Shown: positions 20,906-32,707 of the stretch, piece after piece
Position numbering within the stretch: position 1 is the first letter of the stretch
Layout of the letters: each line of letters opens with the position of its first letter
Assembly: GCA_023376005.1 (NCBI GenBank)
Contig: CM042181.1
Coordinates: 20,455,354-20,519,353 of the forward strand
Direction: 5' to 3'
DNA from: Doryteuthis pealeii
Taxonomy: Eukaryota; Mollusca; Cephalopoda; Myopsida; Loliginidae
DNA: 64,000 nt
Translations under genes and position numbers: made by a program
Notes under the pieces: model-generated
What the model was told of the DNA's origin: nothing
The model's input: the letters and a program-made list of their open reading frames with translations, nothing else
Database searches by the model: none

Positions 20906-23900
20906 GCATATCCCTTGCTAAAAAGAAAACATTAGCATGCCGCAGTAGCAGTACACTACCTCTGACTCACTTCTTTCGAAACAGAGATGGCAGAAATGCA
21001 GTAACAGCAAAACTAGCATCTACTCAAAAATCTCTTTTTTTTTTCTTTTCTTTTCAAATTCTTACAATTTTATGCCTTTTCTTTCCTTTTTTATGTATTA
21101 TGTGGGTGCTTTTTTGGGTTATTTTTTCGTTTTTTCTACCATTAAAAAATAATTCTCCTCATCATTGTGCAAGTTACTTCATTGCCGAAATTGATGGATC
21201 ACTATCGAGCTTAGCTTTCAATTTTCAAAAACAAATAAATAATGCTATACATTAAGTGTCTTTTAATTTAACAACGAAGCACTCATATATCCCCATAAAA
21301 GCTCTCCTCCTACCTTGACATCTGTGCATGCGTTGGTTATCGCAGTTGCGTTATTGGCATGTCAATATCATCCATGTTGTTGTAAGAGCTTAACACAGCG
21401 AATCTTGCAGATTTCATTACTGTATCTGAATCGAGTTCCTGCATTCGATACTGCTGGGATAAAAAACAATGAAATTCAAAATCAGCATAAAAATAAACTT
21501 GAACGAAATAAAACAAAATTAAATTAACATAAAAAAAAATAATATTAAAAGCCACAACAAAATAACATCTCCCAGAGCCTCTAGACCGGAAGAAACCCTC
21601 GCGTCCGCATTGATGCCAGAAAATTTACCCTATAATATCTATAGCGCAAAAAGGACTTTCATCCTCTCTTTCTTACTCAAGCACTTCATGAGTCTCGAAT
21701 CGAAACACCATATTAAGCACTTTGCACTACTCTGGCGAAATATCTTCCCCTCCAAAGCAAAAATGTAGTGAATCAACAATTCACAAAGTCTACCCTATAA
21801 TTCACCTTTCTCATCTGCTTCACTTTCACTTCTTTTATCCCATAAAATCCCAAGTACAGTTACCAGCCCACAATGAAGGCAAGCGAAACCTAGAAACACG
21901 TTAGCAATCTACAAATAAAGTAATCCCTTTCATACCTAAAGTTATTTCCTTATCTTTGCTTCCGTTTACACTTCTTATCCGGAACATGCCCTATCAGCTT
22001 TACCGACTACAAGCAAGCAATGCAACTCTCACTAGTTAAATTAGTGCCCCTTGAATCTACAATAAGTCACTTACCCTAAAGTTATTTCCTTATCTTTGCT
22101 TACTTACGACTTCTATTCCTAAATTCCTCTGTCATGGACTTAAACCATACCTACAAGCAATGAAGTACCCAACTATTATTCGATTTACTTAGACATGTGG
22201 GATATCTAAATAAATAAAATTAAATATAAAATTAATATATACAAATTAAATTAGCTTTTCCTAAGCCAGCGTCTGCACATTCTGCGCGCTTCAGCAGCAA
22301 GTAACACTGGCTCTCTGATATCATATAAATGCTTCCTTCATTCCATACTGGTCCGCTAACCAGTATGCACTCACTTTGCTTTTACTTACTCTACATCGTT
22401 CATTTCCATACCTGTAACACAAACTCCCTCTTTTCTTTTTTCAATTTTTAAGTATCTCTTTCTTGTGCTTTTCTACGTTTTCTCTACTAGCTTCAATTCA
22501 TTTTCGTGCTATTAGCCGCCCTAAATAATATGCTGGAGCAACAATTAAATGGGCAAATGTATTAAATAAGAACGATATTATGACTACTATGCTAACTAGC
22601 GCTATTACTAGACTCTACTCACTTTCAACAACTGTGCAGTCTGCAGCTCACGGCACTAGCGCTAGCACCGCGCTAGACAAGCTAGCTTATAAAGAAGAAG
22701 CAGGCCCAACACACAAACATCAAACCCTCGCTTTTTATCCTCAGACAGTCCTAGAAGACAGTACAAGCATCAATATCAGATGTGTTACCTGTCTGGACAA
22801 CGCGGGGTCCTTTGTACCCGCTGCATCCTAGTGTGGCATGCATACAAGTAACAATAACTCTTACTTTAACATAATAAGCTATCTTTACCACCTTTCTCTC
22901 TTTCTACCACTAGCAATATTAAGAACTGGACACAAGACTTATCTTCTTAGAGTCCACCATTTCCATAATTACGACATTTTTCAATCTTTGGTTTCAACCT
23001 TGTATAACAAACACGTATCAACAAAATCACAAGAGAACAATGATAACAATATTTCAACATTGTAAGTCTTTACACTTTATCATTTCTTTACCAGCCAAAT
23101 AGTCAATAGCGACTACAAGACTTTCTCTTACCTAATGAACCTCCTTTCCTTATTGTATTGGGCGATATATCTCTTCCCTTGGACCTGAGGATGTTATCCG
23201 CCCGACTTAGTCTGTCAGCTTTACTCACACCGGGACCGCTATGATTATATAATAAGCGATAAGCTGATTCGAATTCTCTTCCTACCTTTCCTCGCTACAG
23301 AGAACTCACATGACGTAGCACAATTCAGATTCATTCTTACTCGTTTTGATCTGGGCTTAAGCACCCGGCTCACTCAACCACCGGCACTAAAGTGTCAGCT
23401 GTAACGCACTGCATTTAGGTCACAGTAATGCCCCGACATCATTACTTAAGTCTCATGTTCTGTACCTTTATAATATGCTGTTACTTATTTAATGATTATC
23501 TGTCCATGTTGCTCATTTATGTACTGTCATGCTGTTCAATGGTAACACTATACTATCTTTCTATTGATTATAGTATCTATTCAGCTTTAATTCATGCATG
23601 CTCACAGTTATTATACAATTGTTTTGCTACTCATGAAATGCTGTCAGCCAGTAGTGTGCTGCTTAATGTTTCAACGAGTTATGGACTTTGTCACTAGCCT
23701 GACAGCTTTATACACTATCATTGACCGATTTCACTTTGGTTATTCAATCTTCTACATATGAACATAAATACAATCACAAAGCCTTTACATCTGAGCATTG
23801 TCATACATGCTTAAACATGTTATTAGTCTTTTCACTTTACTCTTTTCAATACCTAACTATAGCACTCAAGCACTTATCTCCAACTACAAAGACTCTATTT

Positions 23901-26750
23901 TTTCTTTACTTTCTCTATAGGACATTATCACTTAACTACCAACACTTCCTTTTATATAAGCTCCTGCTCATCAAACTTAACAGAGATAATACAAATATTG
24001 AATATCAGCAGATAATCAATCGTCATTTCTATACTCTTCTGACTTATGCTTGACTCTAAATGTAGCCATGATAGTCTTGAGCTCCTAACTATTCATTATG
24101 CACTGTGTCCAAAGATAAAAAGATCTAAAGACCTACCTTACACTGTTAACATAATGCCTTATTCTATTTCTGTCTGAATTTTTGGTAAATGATAAGTATA
24201 GTGCTTTTCATTCAAGATAGAAAACAAGTATGAAATGGATCCTAAGTGATGCGAAAAGATTAAGTAGTTAGCAGAAAGCTCATTGAGCCTAATATACTAA
24301 GCATTAGCGTCATAAGAGTAAAAAGTTGCTACAAATTGCCACATCTTATAATGACATATAGAAGATTATTGGTATCGCATGCGACACAAGTGATGCTGCA
24401 CGCGGAGTTACAAATTACCCCCTACCAACGCAACAACACTGCATCCAATGAACAGGCAACACAAATCCTTGCCATGCCCTACGATGTTACTTACTTCTAT
24501 AGACGGACTATGCTTGCTTAAAAAGCAGCCTCCGGTCTTATGGCATCGTTGATCTGCTCTTCTTTATATTAAGCTACTTGCCTAGCCCAGCCCTCAGACT
24601 CAGCCCTATATCAGCAGACACAGTCGTCTGCCATAGCCTGAGTCGATGAAGTCAGCGTATCTACTGCTGACAATAATAATATCCTTATTCATTCCCATTA
24701 ATGTTCTCACATTATTCGTAACTTATAACGAAATGATAACAGATAGAAATATAGCAATAGCAAAAGCCAAAACAGAACTTACGAAATAATATGCCAACTT
24801 AAAGAAATGCACGAAATGACAACATAAAGTGATCAAGCAAGCCGAAAGATAAATTAAGATGAAAGCAAAATAGGCAAAACCTAGTAGAAAATAGAAAACT
24901 GTGACCGCATTATGGATGAATACTGCATATATATCAGACTATGCACATGAATTCGAAAAATTACTTAAGGAAAATTGTAGTCGGAAAAGCAAATCAGACG
25001 TAACAGAAGAGCAAGTAAGGAAGAAAGAAGTAAGAAGAAATAGCACAAAAGAACCGATTAAGAAAGTAAAGATACATTTGAAAGAAAAATTAGTAAGTAA
25101 AGCTAGCAACAAGGGAAAGCAGACAAGAGAAGACAGAGGAAGTAAGTCGCGGTAAAGAAGCAAAAGAATGAAGAAGCAAGAAGTCTAAGAACGAATGAAG
25201 AGAAGCCAGAAAGAACAGAAAGAAAAATTAATGACAGGAAAATATGTGTAAATGGAGAAACGAGTAAAAAGAACCGAAGAGCAGATCAGATAGGAAGCAG
25301 AAAAAAAGCACACAGAAAGAAAAATATCGAAAGAAAAGTTAGCCTCAAGGAGTAGAAGACAAGACAAGAAGCAAGAAGAGAAACGAAGTAGCAGTAAGAG
25401 CAATAGATAGTAAGAACGTATTTTTATTTAAAACTGAGTCAATGCTTAACTATTTGATAAGCTTAAGAACATTATAGAGATAGTCGATGTTGCATCTAAT
25501 AAAATTGTTTTGCCTTGGCAGTTAAAAACAAATTCTCTCTAAACTGTAAAAATCTCATTCCTAAACAATGTTAATTATGCATTTTCATATCATGGCCCTC
25601 CAGACCAATTCATTACTAACAATACTAGCCTAAGACGTATCGACACGTTAGCATCCTATATAATTCCATGATATTGCTGTGTCGGTGTGTGCATGTCGAG
25701 CTGACTGTCTTGTGATGCTTGTGCAGCAAGAACCTTCATTAATACAATCAGTCTTACATCTAAGATAACATATGATGCAAGACAACTATTGGATCTACAC
25801 TTTTAATATTTTACAGAATATATTGCCATAGATAATGCCCTAAGCGCATAACAATAGCCTCAGGCTTCTGCAATTATATCTTAGATGTAGCCGCACAAAG
25901 CTGAACTACTACAGCTGGGCACCAGTGCCAAAGCTCCTAAACTACACTTAGGGCATAAGGCTTACGCCAAGTCTAACCTTGCCTAACCATTCACACTACA
26001 AGAGGGACTTGCCCTTGATCTAATACCCATTTACCGTGTTAACTTACAACCCTACGCATTGCCAGAGAGGACTACTACCAGTAGAGACAATATAAGATTA
26101 CTAATTTTGTTTTGCATCGTCTAGGTTCTAGCCATAGCTATTGACGGATTAGGAGATCCAAGTCTTCATAGAGGAATTTTCATGCCATGCTTAAATCTCT
26201 TTACTTTATATAAAATAAAAACATATTATATAAGCTATATTATAATTTTTATTTTTAAACCCCCCAAAAAATTAAAAAAAAAAAAAAAAAATCCTCTCTC
26301 TAATTTCCAGTTGGCTGGGGGCTTCCTGTCAACAGTATTTCATAATTGGCATTGAATAGCTGTTGATGATCATCTCGCGATGTACACTCATTATGACGAA
26401 TATTGGCATAAATATAGTCTATTCACTTTGGCTATTCATATCACATGGACTATTATGAATTCAAAAATTTCAACAAATAAAAAACAATAAAATATCTTGT
26501 TTCAATACAGCCTTATAATATGTAATAAGATATTACATCATTGCATCTGTATAGCAGTACGATACCGATGAAGTATGACACTTTAGTCTAAGGCTCCTGG
26601 AATAGAACTATTTAAAGCTCATTAATCCTAAAGATCTTTTTGTCTATTATTAACTTACTACTATATATTTATTATACTACTAATATATTATAATAGTAAA
26701 CTATATATCTTAATCTCTGCCCCTGAGTTTTAAATGATAACAATGCTTTA
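20906..26750. other. 5.8 kb repeat-poor region, no gene recognised
   Basis: Unlike the rest of the window, this stretch has no tandem arrays or recognisable mobile elements. It holds several short ATG-initiated frames of 60-110 codons (for example 21315-21527, 22580-22831, 23428-23697, 23721-24053, 24901-25155). None shows a domain I recognise, and none can be tied to splice sites or promoters. One exact 26 bp repeat (ctaaagttatttccttatct core) lies at 21935 and 22075. A purine-rich block at 24890-25410 would give a Lys/Arg-rich peptide, which composition alone explains. It could hold small exons or be old decayed sequence. Confidence 0.5.
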
Positions 26751-27059
26751 TTAGTTAAACAGCCTACCCAGGTTTATGCCAAGGGCAATCATATCAAAAC
26801 TTGTTGAGTTAGTCACCCATGGACTGTTTATTGAGATCTTTATCTTAAGAAAAGCATCTTTTTTTATAGAAAGATCTTCAAATAAACACCATGGCGACTC
26901 TAACTCAACGACTATGATAATATGCCCCTTGGCATTTGAAACCTGCCGTAGCTGTTTATAATAAACATGTATCTCATAAAAAACTCACAGACATTCGAAA
27001 TAACATATTACCTCTCACAATTGTGATGAGCACTGTGTTTCTTTGCTTCATCACAAAAA

Positions 27060-27125
27060 AAATTGTTATTATACCTTATATATATATATATATAATATAT
27101 ATTATATAATATATATATATAATTC
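27060..27125. repeat. (TA)n microsatellite
   Basis: Interrupted TA dinucleotide tract. A second lies at 27310-27347. Confidence 0.95.
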
Positions 27126-27429
27126 AATAAATGAAGGAAAAAACTTAAAATTTGCTCCATTACAATAATTTATTTCAACCGCTTTCAAATGATATTTTGC
27201 TCTGTCCATCCACTGACTTGCACTAGGAACATTGAGCTCTCACTACGTTTTTCCTGCATCACTTTGGATAAAACCACACATGGAAAGATCCTAACTACCA
27301 GGAAAAAAGCATATATATATCTATATATATATATATATATATATATCCACAAACTGAAATCTGTCCTAGAGAATGAGATAGTAAATATATGCTCCCAAAA
27401 TTTCCTGGTAGAGCACTGATGGGGAGACA

Positions 27430-27640
27430 TTAGTTGACCTTTCACCATCTGCCACACCAAGGTTAAAGAGCCCAGTCTTCCCTTCTATTTACCCCTAGCT
27501 GGGGGGAGAATAGTTGGATGCATCCCTTTCCTAAAGATATTAGTGCTATGTTAGATGCAAACAGCCTTGCCTAGGATTTGAACACATGACACTGGGCCCA
27601 TTTCCTTGGACAATAAGCATTACACCGGGGGTGCCATCAA
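27430..27640 (-). mobile_element. tRNA-derived SINE family A, diverged reverse copy
   Basis: 'aaggttaaagagcccagtct', 'tatttacccctagctggggg', 'tcctttcctaaagatattag', the B-box complement 'ggatttgaac' and 'cattacaccggggg' follow SINE A order on the reverse strand. Confidence 0.75.
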
Positions 27641-27654
27641 AATCATAGATAACT

Positions 27655-28232
27655 TGCAGGACCTGTGGATATATACCACAGTATGATAATTTATTATTAC
27701 AACATTGATGTTTACTTAAGAGCTATTGCTAAATAGTTACAGAACACTTCTAAAATAGTTCAATATGATCTTGACTACAGAACCTGTGGATATACCACAG
27801 TATGATAATTGAATTATTACAACGTTTGATATGTTTACTTAAGAGCTATTGCTAAATAGTTCAATATGTAAAAAGTATAATAATCTTGACTAGCAGAACC
27901 TGTGGATATACCACAGTATGATAATTGAATTATTACAACGTTTGATATGTTTACTTAAGAGCTATTGCTAAATAGTTCAATATGTAAAAAGTATAATAAT
28001 CTTGACTAGCAGAACCTGTGGATATACCACAGTATGATAATTGAATTATTACAACGTTTGATATGTTTACTTAAGAATGCTAAATAGTTCAATATGTAAA
28101 AGTATAATAATCTTGACTAGCAGAACCTGTGGATATACCACAGTATGATAATTGAATTATTACAACGTTTGATATGTTTACTTAAGAGCTATTGCTAAAT
28201 AGATCAATATGTAAAAAAGTATAATAATCTTG
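27655..28232. repeat. 115 bp tandem repeat, 5 copies
   Basis: The unit includes 'aacctgtggatataccacag', 'tatgataattgaattattac', 'aacgtttgatatgtttactt', 'aagagctattgctaaatagt' and 'tcaatatgtaaaaagtataa'. Units start near 27664, 27784, 27898, 28016 and 28127. Each carries the short hairpin CTGTGG-atata-CCACAG. Later copies are nearly identical, suggesting recent amplification. Confidence 0.93.
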
Positions 28233-28429
28233 ATTTAACTCCTTCTCACTGTTTTTTTTTCTTTCCGTAACAGAGGTCTTCTGCAATTGGAATATTGAGG
28301 CTATACAATCTTCCCCCTCCCCTGACCTTGCACTGGATTATGCTAGATTTTTGAAAAACATATTTTAGTATTGATCCATAAATGCCTCACATGTAAATAT
28401 CTCAGGTAAATATTGATTTATATGTACAT

Positions 28430-28778
28430 CAAATATGAATATATATAAGTAAAAGTATTGATTTATTGATTTGTGTACATACATATATGTATATATATAT
28501 ATATATATATATTACATATATTTACATATATATATATATATTTGTATATCTATGTAAATATGTATATACATATATATAAATGTATTCATATATATATATA
28601 TATATTTATATACATATATATATACATATATATATGTATTCATATATATATGTATATATATATATTTATATATATGTATATATATATATATATATTCAAA
28701 TAAATATGTAAATATATATTCATATTTATATATATACGTATATATAAATGCATTCATATATATATACATTATATATAT

Positions 28779-28812
<34 letters not shown>

Positions 28813-28879
28813 AATGTATTCGTACATATATATATGTATATATTTATATTGATATGTAAATCTATATTTATATACATAT

Positions 28880-28931
<52 letters not shown>

Positions 28932-29008
28932 TATTTATATATATGTAAATACATATTTACATATATATATGTAAATATACATTACATATATATATGTAAA
29001 TATACATT

Positions 29009-29055
<47 letters not shown>

Positions 29056-29144
29056 ATTAATATAAATGTAAATATATATTTATATGTATATGTAAATTTA
29101 TATTTGTATATTTAATATAAACATATATCTATATATATCTATAT

Positions 29145-29204
<60 letters not shown>

Positions 29205-29210
29205 AACATA

Positions 29211-29298
<88 letters not shown>

Positions 29299-29305
29299 TG
29301 ATTTA
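28430..29305. repeat. (AT)n-rich microsatellite block
   Basis: About 0.9 kb of TA dinucleotides with interspersed 'acatatatatgtaaatatac' and 'atatgtattcatatatat' words. The Tyr/Ile frames are spurious. Confidence 0.95.
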
Positions 29306-29700
29306 TATCTCCAGCTGTTTTAATCGTACAAATAACAATAGAGACAAACGCCGGTTCCATATTGTGTTTACGTAATTTAGATATTTTAAAAATAAAAAAA
29401 TTCATAAATTTAAAAAATTTGTTAAAAATTAAAAACTCGGTTTGTTCATTATCTCACAAAAAGAAAATTCAAAATGTAGATTTTAATTTTATCGAGATAC
29501 AATGACTTAAACATAATTTTCCCCGAGAGCACCTGCCTCTCGTGTCGATGCTAAAAACGATGAGTATCGCATGATTCGCAAAGAATTCTCGATTTCTACT
29601 CGTACATCTTCCGCCTTTCAGACTTTTTTTTTTCCAAGACAGAAACAATGAATGGATCTATCTTATTGGTAGGAATCGATATTTGATTACCAAACTAGCG
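29306..29700. other. Unassigned spacer
   Basis: About 390 bp of AT-rich unique sequence with no recognised gene. Confidence 0.5.
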
Positions 29701-29701
29701 G

Positions 29702-30050
29702 AATTGGGTTTGCGGATATTTCAGTGTTATGAGGGTGATCCTAAAAGTAAGGTCTCCAACGGTCTGGGTGGGAAAGGTTATCTACTGGGAATTGTGCAAG
29801 AAATCAATTTTTACCATGCTATTAAATGGTCATTCTTGAGATCATATCTGCAAGAATTATCTCAGGTAATTTGGCCACACCCCTTCCAGCTGAGAAATTT
29901 AGCTCAGGACCGCCCTCGGTGGCAGCAGGCTCACTGTAGCGGATTCTTCATATCTGAAGTCACCCTGGCACAACACCATGAAGCCAAGAGGTCTAGAAGA
30001 AAGTGGCGGATATTTCAGTGTTATGAGGGTTTAAGGTTATGAGTGATATA
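29702..30050 (+). repeat. Dispersed or duplicated repeat, copy 1
   Basis: 'gatcctaaaagtaaggtctc', 'caacggtctgggtgggaaag', 'caagaaatcaatttttacca', 'gcaagaattatctcaggt' and 'gaccgccctcggtggcagca' recur in order at 30475-30740. The forward frame stays open for 119 codons here but is broken by an indel in the second copy (caaatttttacc). It is either a decayed retroelement coding piece or chance. The word 'gcggatatttcagtgttatg' occurs twice, at 29712 and 30006. Confidence 0.7.
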
Positions 30051-30469
30051 TACTCGAAGATACAAACTCTGGCAAGGGTTGGTAGACAAAACATTTAATA
30101 TGGTACAGCACATGGATAAACAGGGTACATAATACATACATAGAGGAGTACATAAACATACATACAAAAGTAGTATAAATACATATACAAGGGTAGAGAT
30201 AAAGACACATTCATGAATGGAAAAACATAAAAGCCACAGACATGAGACTAGGAATAGTCCATGCTGTATAAATCACTTACAGTAATGTAAGGGGGGAGGC
30301 GAAGCCCCAACGAGAAGGGGTAGACCGTGTCTAACCCATGTGTCTCGTAGGTCGGCCCTCAAAAAGAGGAAGAGACGTTCAAACCAGACGCTTAAATATA
30401 AACGGCCCCTAGCGGGAACCAGCAAACTATACGGGCAGACAACTCTCCAGGCAAATACGAAAGTAACGC
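30051..30469. other. Sequence between the two repeat copies
   Basis: About 420 bp containing 'ggggaggcgaagccccaacg' and a GC-richer stretch. Not recognised. With the flanking direct copies it could be internal sequence of a small retroelement, but the flanks lack clear LTR ends. Confidence 0.4.
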
Positions 30470-30745
30470 CACAAGGGTGATCCTAGAAGTAAGGTCTCCA
30501 ACGGTCTGGGTGGGAAAGGTTATCTACTGGGAATTGTGCAAGAAATCAAATTTTTACCATGCTACTAAATGGTCATTCATGAGATCATATCTGCAAGAAT
30601 GATCTCAGGTGCTTTGGCCACACCCCTTCCAGCTGAGAATATTTAGCTCAGGACCGCCCTCGGTGGCAGCAGGCTCCCGTAGCGGATTGTTCATATCTGA
30701 AGTCAACCTGTCTTTAGAAGAAAGTGGCGGCAACAAAGCACCAGC
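30470..30745 (+). repeat. Dispersed or duplicated repeat, copy 2
   Basis: Second copy of 29735-29985 with small indels, ending 'atctgaagtcaacctgtctt'. Confidence 0.7.
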
Positions 30746-30929
30746 ACATGCAACATCTGTGATCGAGAATGATTAGGGTATGACACATTGTCATTATCCT
30801 AAGTGGAGTTTAAATTCAAATCTGCAGCCTAGAGAATATGTTCACTTAGAACTGTATTAACTCAACGCCTATATCCACTATGCCATGTGTCCAATTGAAC
30901 AATTTTTTAAACTTATATTTTTATACACA

Positions 30930-31020
30930 ATTTTAAGGGGATTTGACCCTAACAGGTACTACCAACTAGAGTCGGCCTGGGAGTAATGACAATGAAGGCG
31001 TACTCTACATACCCCAGTTT
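30930..31020 (+). mobile_element. Family L fragment
   Basis: 'gaccctaacaggtactacca', 'gtcggcctgggagtaatgac' and 'aatgaaggcgtactctacat' match the central part of family L. Confidence 0.65.
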
Positions 31021-31025
31021 TAACT

Positions 31026-31100
31026 CCCTATTAAATTCAGAAGTATCATATCATTTTACCGTGGAAAGAGATTACTGCAAATTGAATTTTGCATATCAAA
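31026..31100 (+). repeat. 75 bp direct repeat, copy 1
   Basis: 'tatcatatcattttaccg.gg' and 'aaagagatta/taactgcaaatt' recur at 32223-32300, so the hammerhead inverted pair lies between two direct repeats. Confidence 0.75.
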
Positions 31101-31166
31101 AATACAAATTTTTACCCAAACTGTTTGCCATGGGTAGGATGTGACATCATTTTACTGTGGAAAGAG

Positions 31167-31211
<45 letters not shown>

Positions 31212-31249
31212 AGTAAATACACAAATGATGTGTTTTTGATATGGCTTTT

Positions 31250-31507
31250 TTAGCCGACAATTTTTTGGAAAATATAATGAAGTCGTACCTAATTTTGAAA
31301 GTTAATCAATCAATAATTAATTAATTAGGCAGGCATACCTATTCAAATGTAAGGCTAAACAAATCGAGAAAAATCAATCTCTGTATGTACATTTCGGCCT
31401 ATTAGGCCTCATCAGCAGAGCTATAGATAGGAAGACCGCCTTGTGTGTGATTCGAACCCTGACTATCAAGCTGACAGGCAAGGACCGTAACCCCTACACC
31501 AACCGGA
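31250..31507 (-). mobile_element. SINE-like element with tRNA head and hammerhead (left arm of inverted pair)
   Basis: Read on the reverse strand, a tRNA-like head ('ccggttggtgtaggggttac' A-box region, 'cagggttcgaatcac' B-box; 31440-31507) is followed by a short linker, a complete hammerhead core (31379-31420), 'ttgatttttctcgatttgtt' and an AT-rich tail ending 'ttaggtacgacttca'. About 258 bp. A nearly identical element lies at 31545-31805 in opposite orientation, making a large inverted repeat. A third, decayed copy is at 41390-41650. Pol III-type head plus self-cleaving motif resembles retrozyme or Sm-alpha-like elements. Confidence 0.75.
31379..31420 (-). ncRNA. Hammerhead ribozyme, type I, copy 1
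   Basis: On the reverse strand: stem I strand CTCTG, core CTGATGA, stem II GGCCT-AAT-AGGCC, core GAAA, stem III AT-GTAC-AT closing on the GAAA adenine, cleavage position A, then stem I partner CAGAG. All invariant core positions (CUGAUGA, GAAA, UH cleavage dinucleotide) are present. Stem I (5 bp) and stem II (5 bp) pair perfectly. The very short stem III with a 4-nt loop is characteristic of type I hammerheads in animal retroelements. Predicted cleavage falls just before CAGAG. Confidence 0.85.
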
Positions 31508-31544
31508 CTTTCCTAGATTTTTCCTTTTTTTTAGAAGTAGGTAT

Positions 31545-31805
31545 TATTCCTCTTATAGTGACTTTCTACGGGTTACGGTCCTCGCCTGTCAGCTTGACAG
31601 TCAGGGTTCGAATCACGCAGAAGGCAGTCTTCCTATCTATAGCTCTGCTGATGAGGCCTAATAGGCCGAAATGTACATACAGAGATTGATTTTTCTCGAT
31701 TTGTTTAGCCTTACATTTGAATAGGTATTCCCTCATAATTAATTAATTATTAATTAATTAACTTTCAAAATTAGGTACGACTTCAATTAAGCACATATTC
31801 TCCAA
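31545..31805 (+). mobile_element. SINE-like element with tRNA head and hammerhead (right arm of inverted pair)
   Basis: Forward copy of the left-arm element: 'gggttacggtcctcgcctgt', 'cagcttgacagtcagggttc' with B-box 'ggttcgaatc' (31605-31614), hammerhead at 31643-31684, 'attgatttttctcgatttgt', an AT-rich tail, and 'gtacgacttcaattaagcac' at the end. The two arms are separated by only about 40 bp. A transcript of the whole locus would form one long hairpin with a ribozyme in one strand. Confidence 0.75.
31643..31684 (+). ncRNA. Hammerhead ribozyme, type I, copy 2
   Basis: CTCTG (31643-31647), CTGATGA (31648-31654), GGCCT-AAT-AGGCC (31655-31667), GAAA (31668-31671), T-GTAC-AT forming a 2-bp stem III with 4-nt loop (A71-T72 with A77-T78), cleavage nucleotide A at 31679, then CAGAG (31680-31684). 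Perfect core and perfect stems I and II, identical to the copy at 31379-31420. Known hammerheads of this architecture usually cleave as dimers or are helped by stem I/II loop contacts, so activity of the monomer is not assured. Confidence 0.85.
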
Positions 31806-31813
31806 AAAAAATA

Positions 31814-31819
<6 letters not shown>

Positions 31820-31854
<35 letters not shown>

Positions 31855-31855
31855 C
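31820..31855. repeat. (GT)n microsatellite
   Basis: Pure GT run next to the right arm of the inverted pair. Confidence 0.95.
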
Positions 31856-31856
31856 T

Positions 31857-32300
31857 GTGTTACCAAGCAAGTTGGTATCGGAATGATACTAAGTTGGACC
31901 TTTCTTCCAACAGCAGAATGTTACAGTCGTTCAGATCCAAGTTGAGATTGAAATGTCCTTTCTACCAAAGGCTATATGCACAAACCAGATTTGGACATAA
32001 AAAATGACACGCATAAAATTCTCTGGGATTTTGAGATACAAATGGATCACGATGAGTCCTGGCCCCATTGGCGAGGCTTAGAATATGTCAGCTACATCTC
32101 CCACTGAGTTCAAAGAAAATTTTGAAAAATGCCACTCACATTGGCTCAGTTTATCTTTCACTAAATCAGCAGCAGCTGAACACTTTGCATACTTGTTCAC
32201 TAAAGTCTTTATCGAAATTTACTCCCTATTTCATTGGGAATTATCATATCATTTTACCGCGGAAAGAGATAACTGCAAATTGAATTTTGCATATTAGAGA
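31857..32300. repeat. Dispersed repeat shared with 58.4 kb
   Basis: 'ggaatgatactaagttggac' and following words resemble 'agaatgattctaagttggcc' at 58408. Both copies follow an AT or GT microsatellite and begin with a TACC(G/A)A word. The end (32223-32300) is the second copy of the 75 bp direct repeat. No intact frame is convincing. Confidence 0.5.
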
Positions 32301-32611
32301 TATAGCTTTTCAAAGTTGAATGTTTGCTTAAAAGTTTTGCGTATTAATTACAATCCACAGAATTTCTCTAAATGAGATTTGATACAACTGAAACAAATAA
32401 GGTGTTAAACTTAATAGATAAAAAATATATCTTAAATTTTCATCAGGATAATTTTCATAAGGTAAGCAAAGTGAAGAATACCTTGCTTTTTGGAAATATA
32501 TATATATATATATGGGAGTAAATATGGAAATAAATCCGACAATATTAAGAAATTTGAAAAAACAAGTGTTCCAAAAATGAGATGAATTTATTTATCGACG
32601 CTTAAATATAA

Positions 32612-32656
32612 TGTCTTTCGCAATAAACGATTCGAACCGTTTATCGCGAAAGACAC
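32612..32656. other. Strong hairpin, 17 bp arms
   Basis: 'gtctttcgcaataaacg' + 'attcgaac' + 'cgtttatcgcgaaagac' is a near-perfect inverted repeat with one mismatched position. The loop contains a ttcgaa B-box-like word, so this may be the folded head of a decayed element that also carries the hammerhead-like motif 50 bp downstream. Confidence 0.8.
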
Positions 32657-32707
32657 ACACGTGTAATCGACTGCAATTAATCAATATCTTGATTAATCCA
32701 GTAGATT

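Noticed and set aside
21315..21527. Short frame beginning MTSVHALVIAVALLACQ, like a secretion signal
   Set aside because: Only 70 codons, low-complexity Lys/Asn end, overlapped by an open frame on the other strand; no supporting promoter or splice evidence.
31440..31507. Functional tRNA gene on the reverse strand
   Set aside because: A- and B-box words are present, but acceptor and anticodon stems do not pair as in a real tRNA and the sequence continues into a SINE body with a hammerhead.
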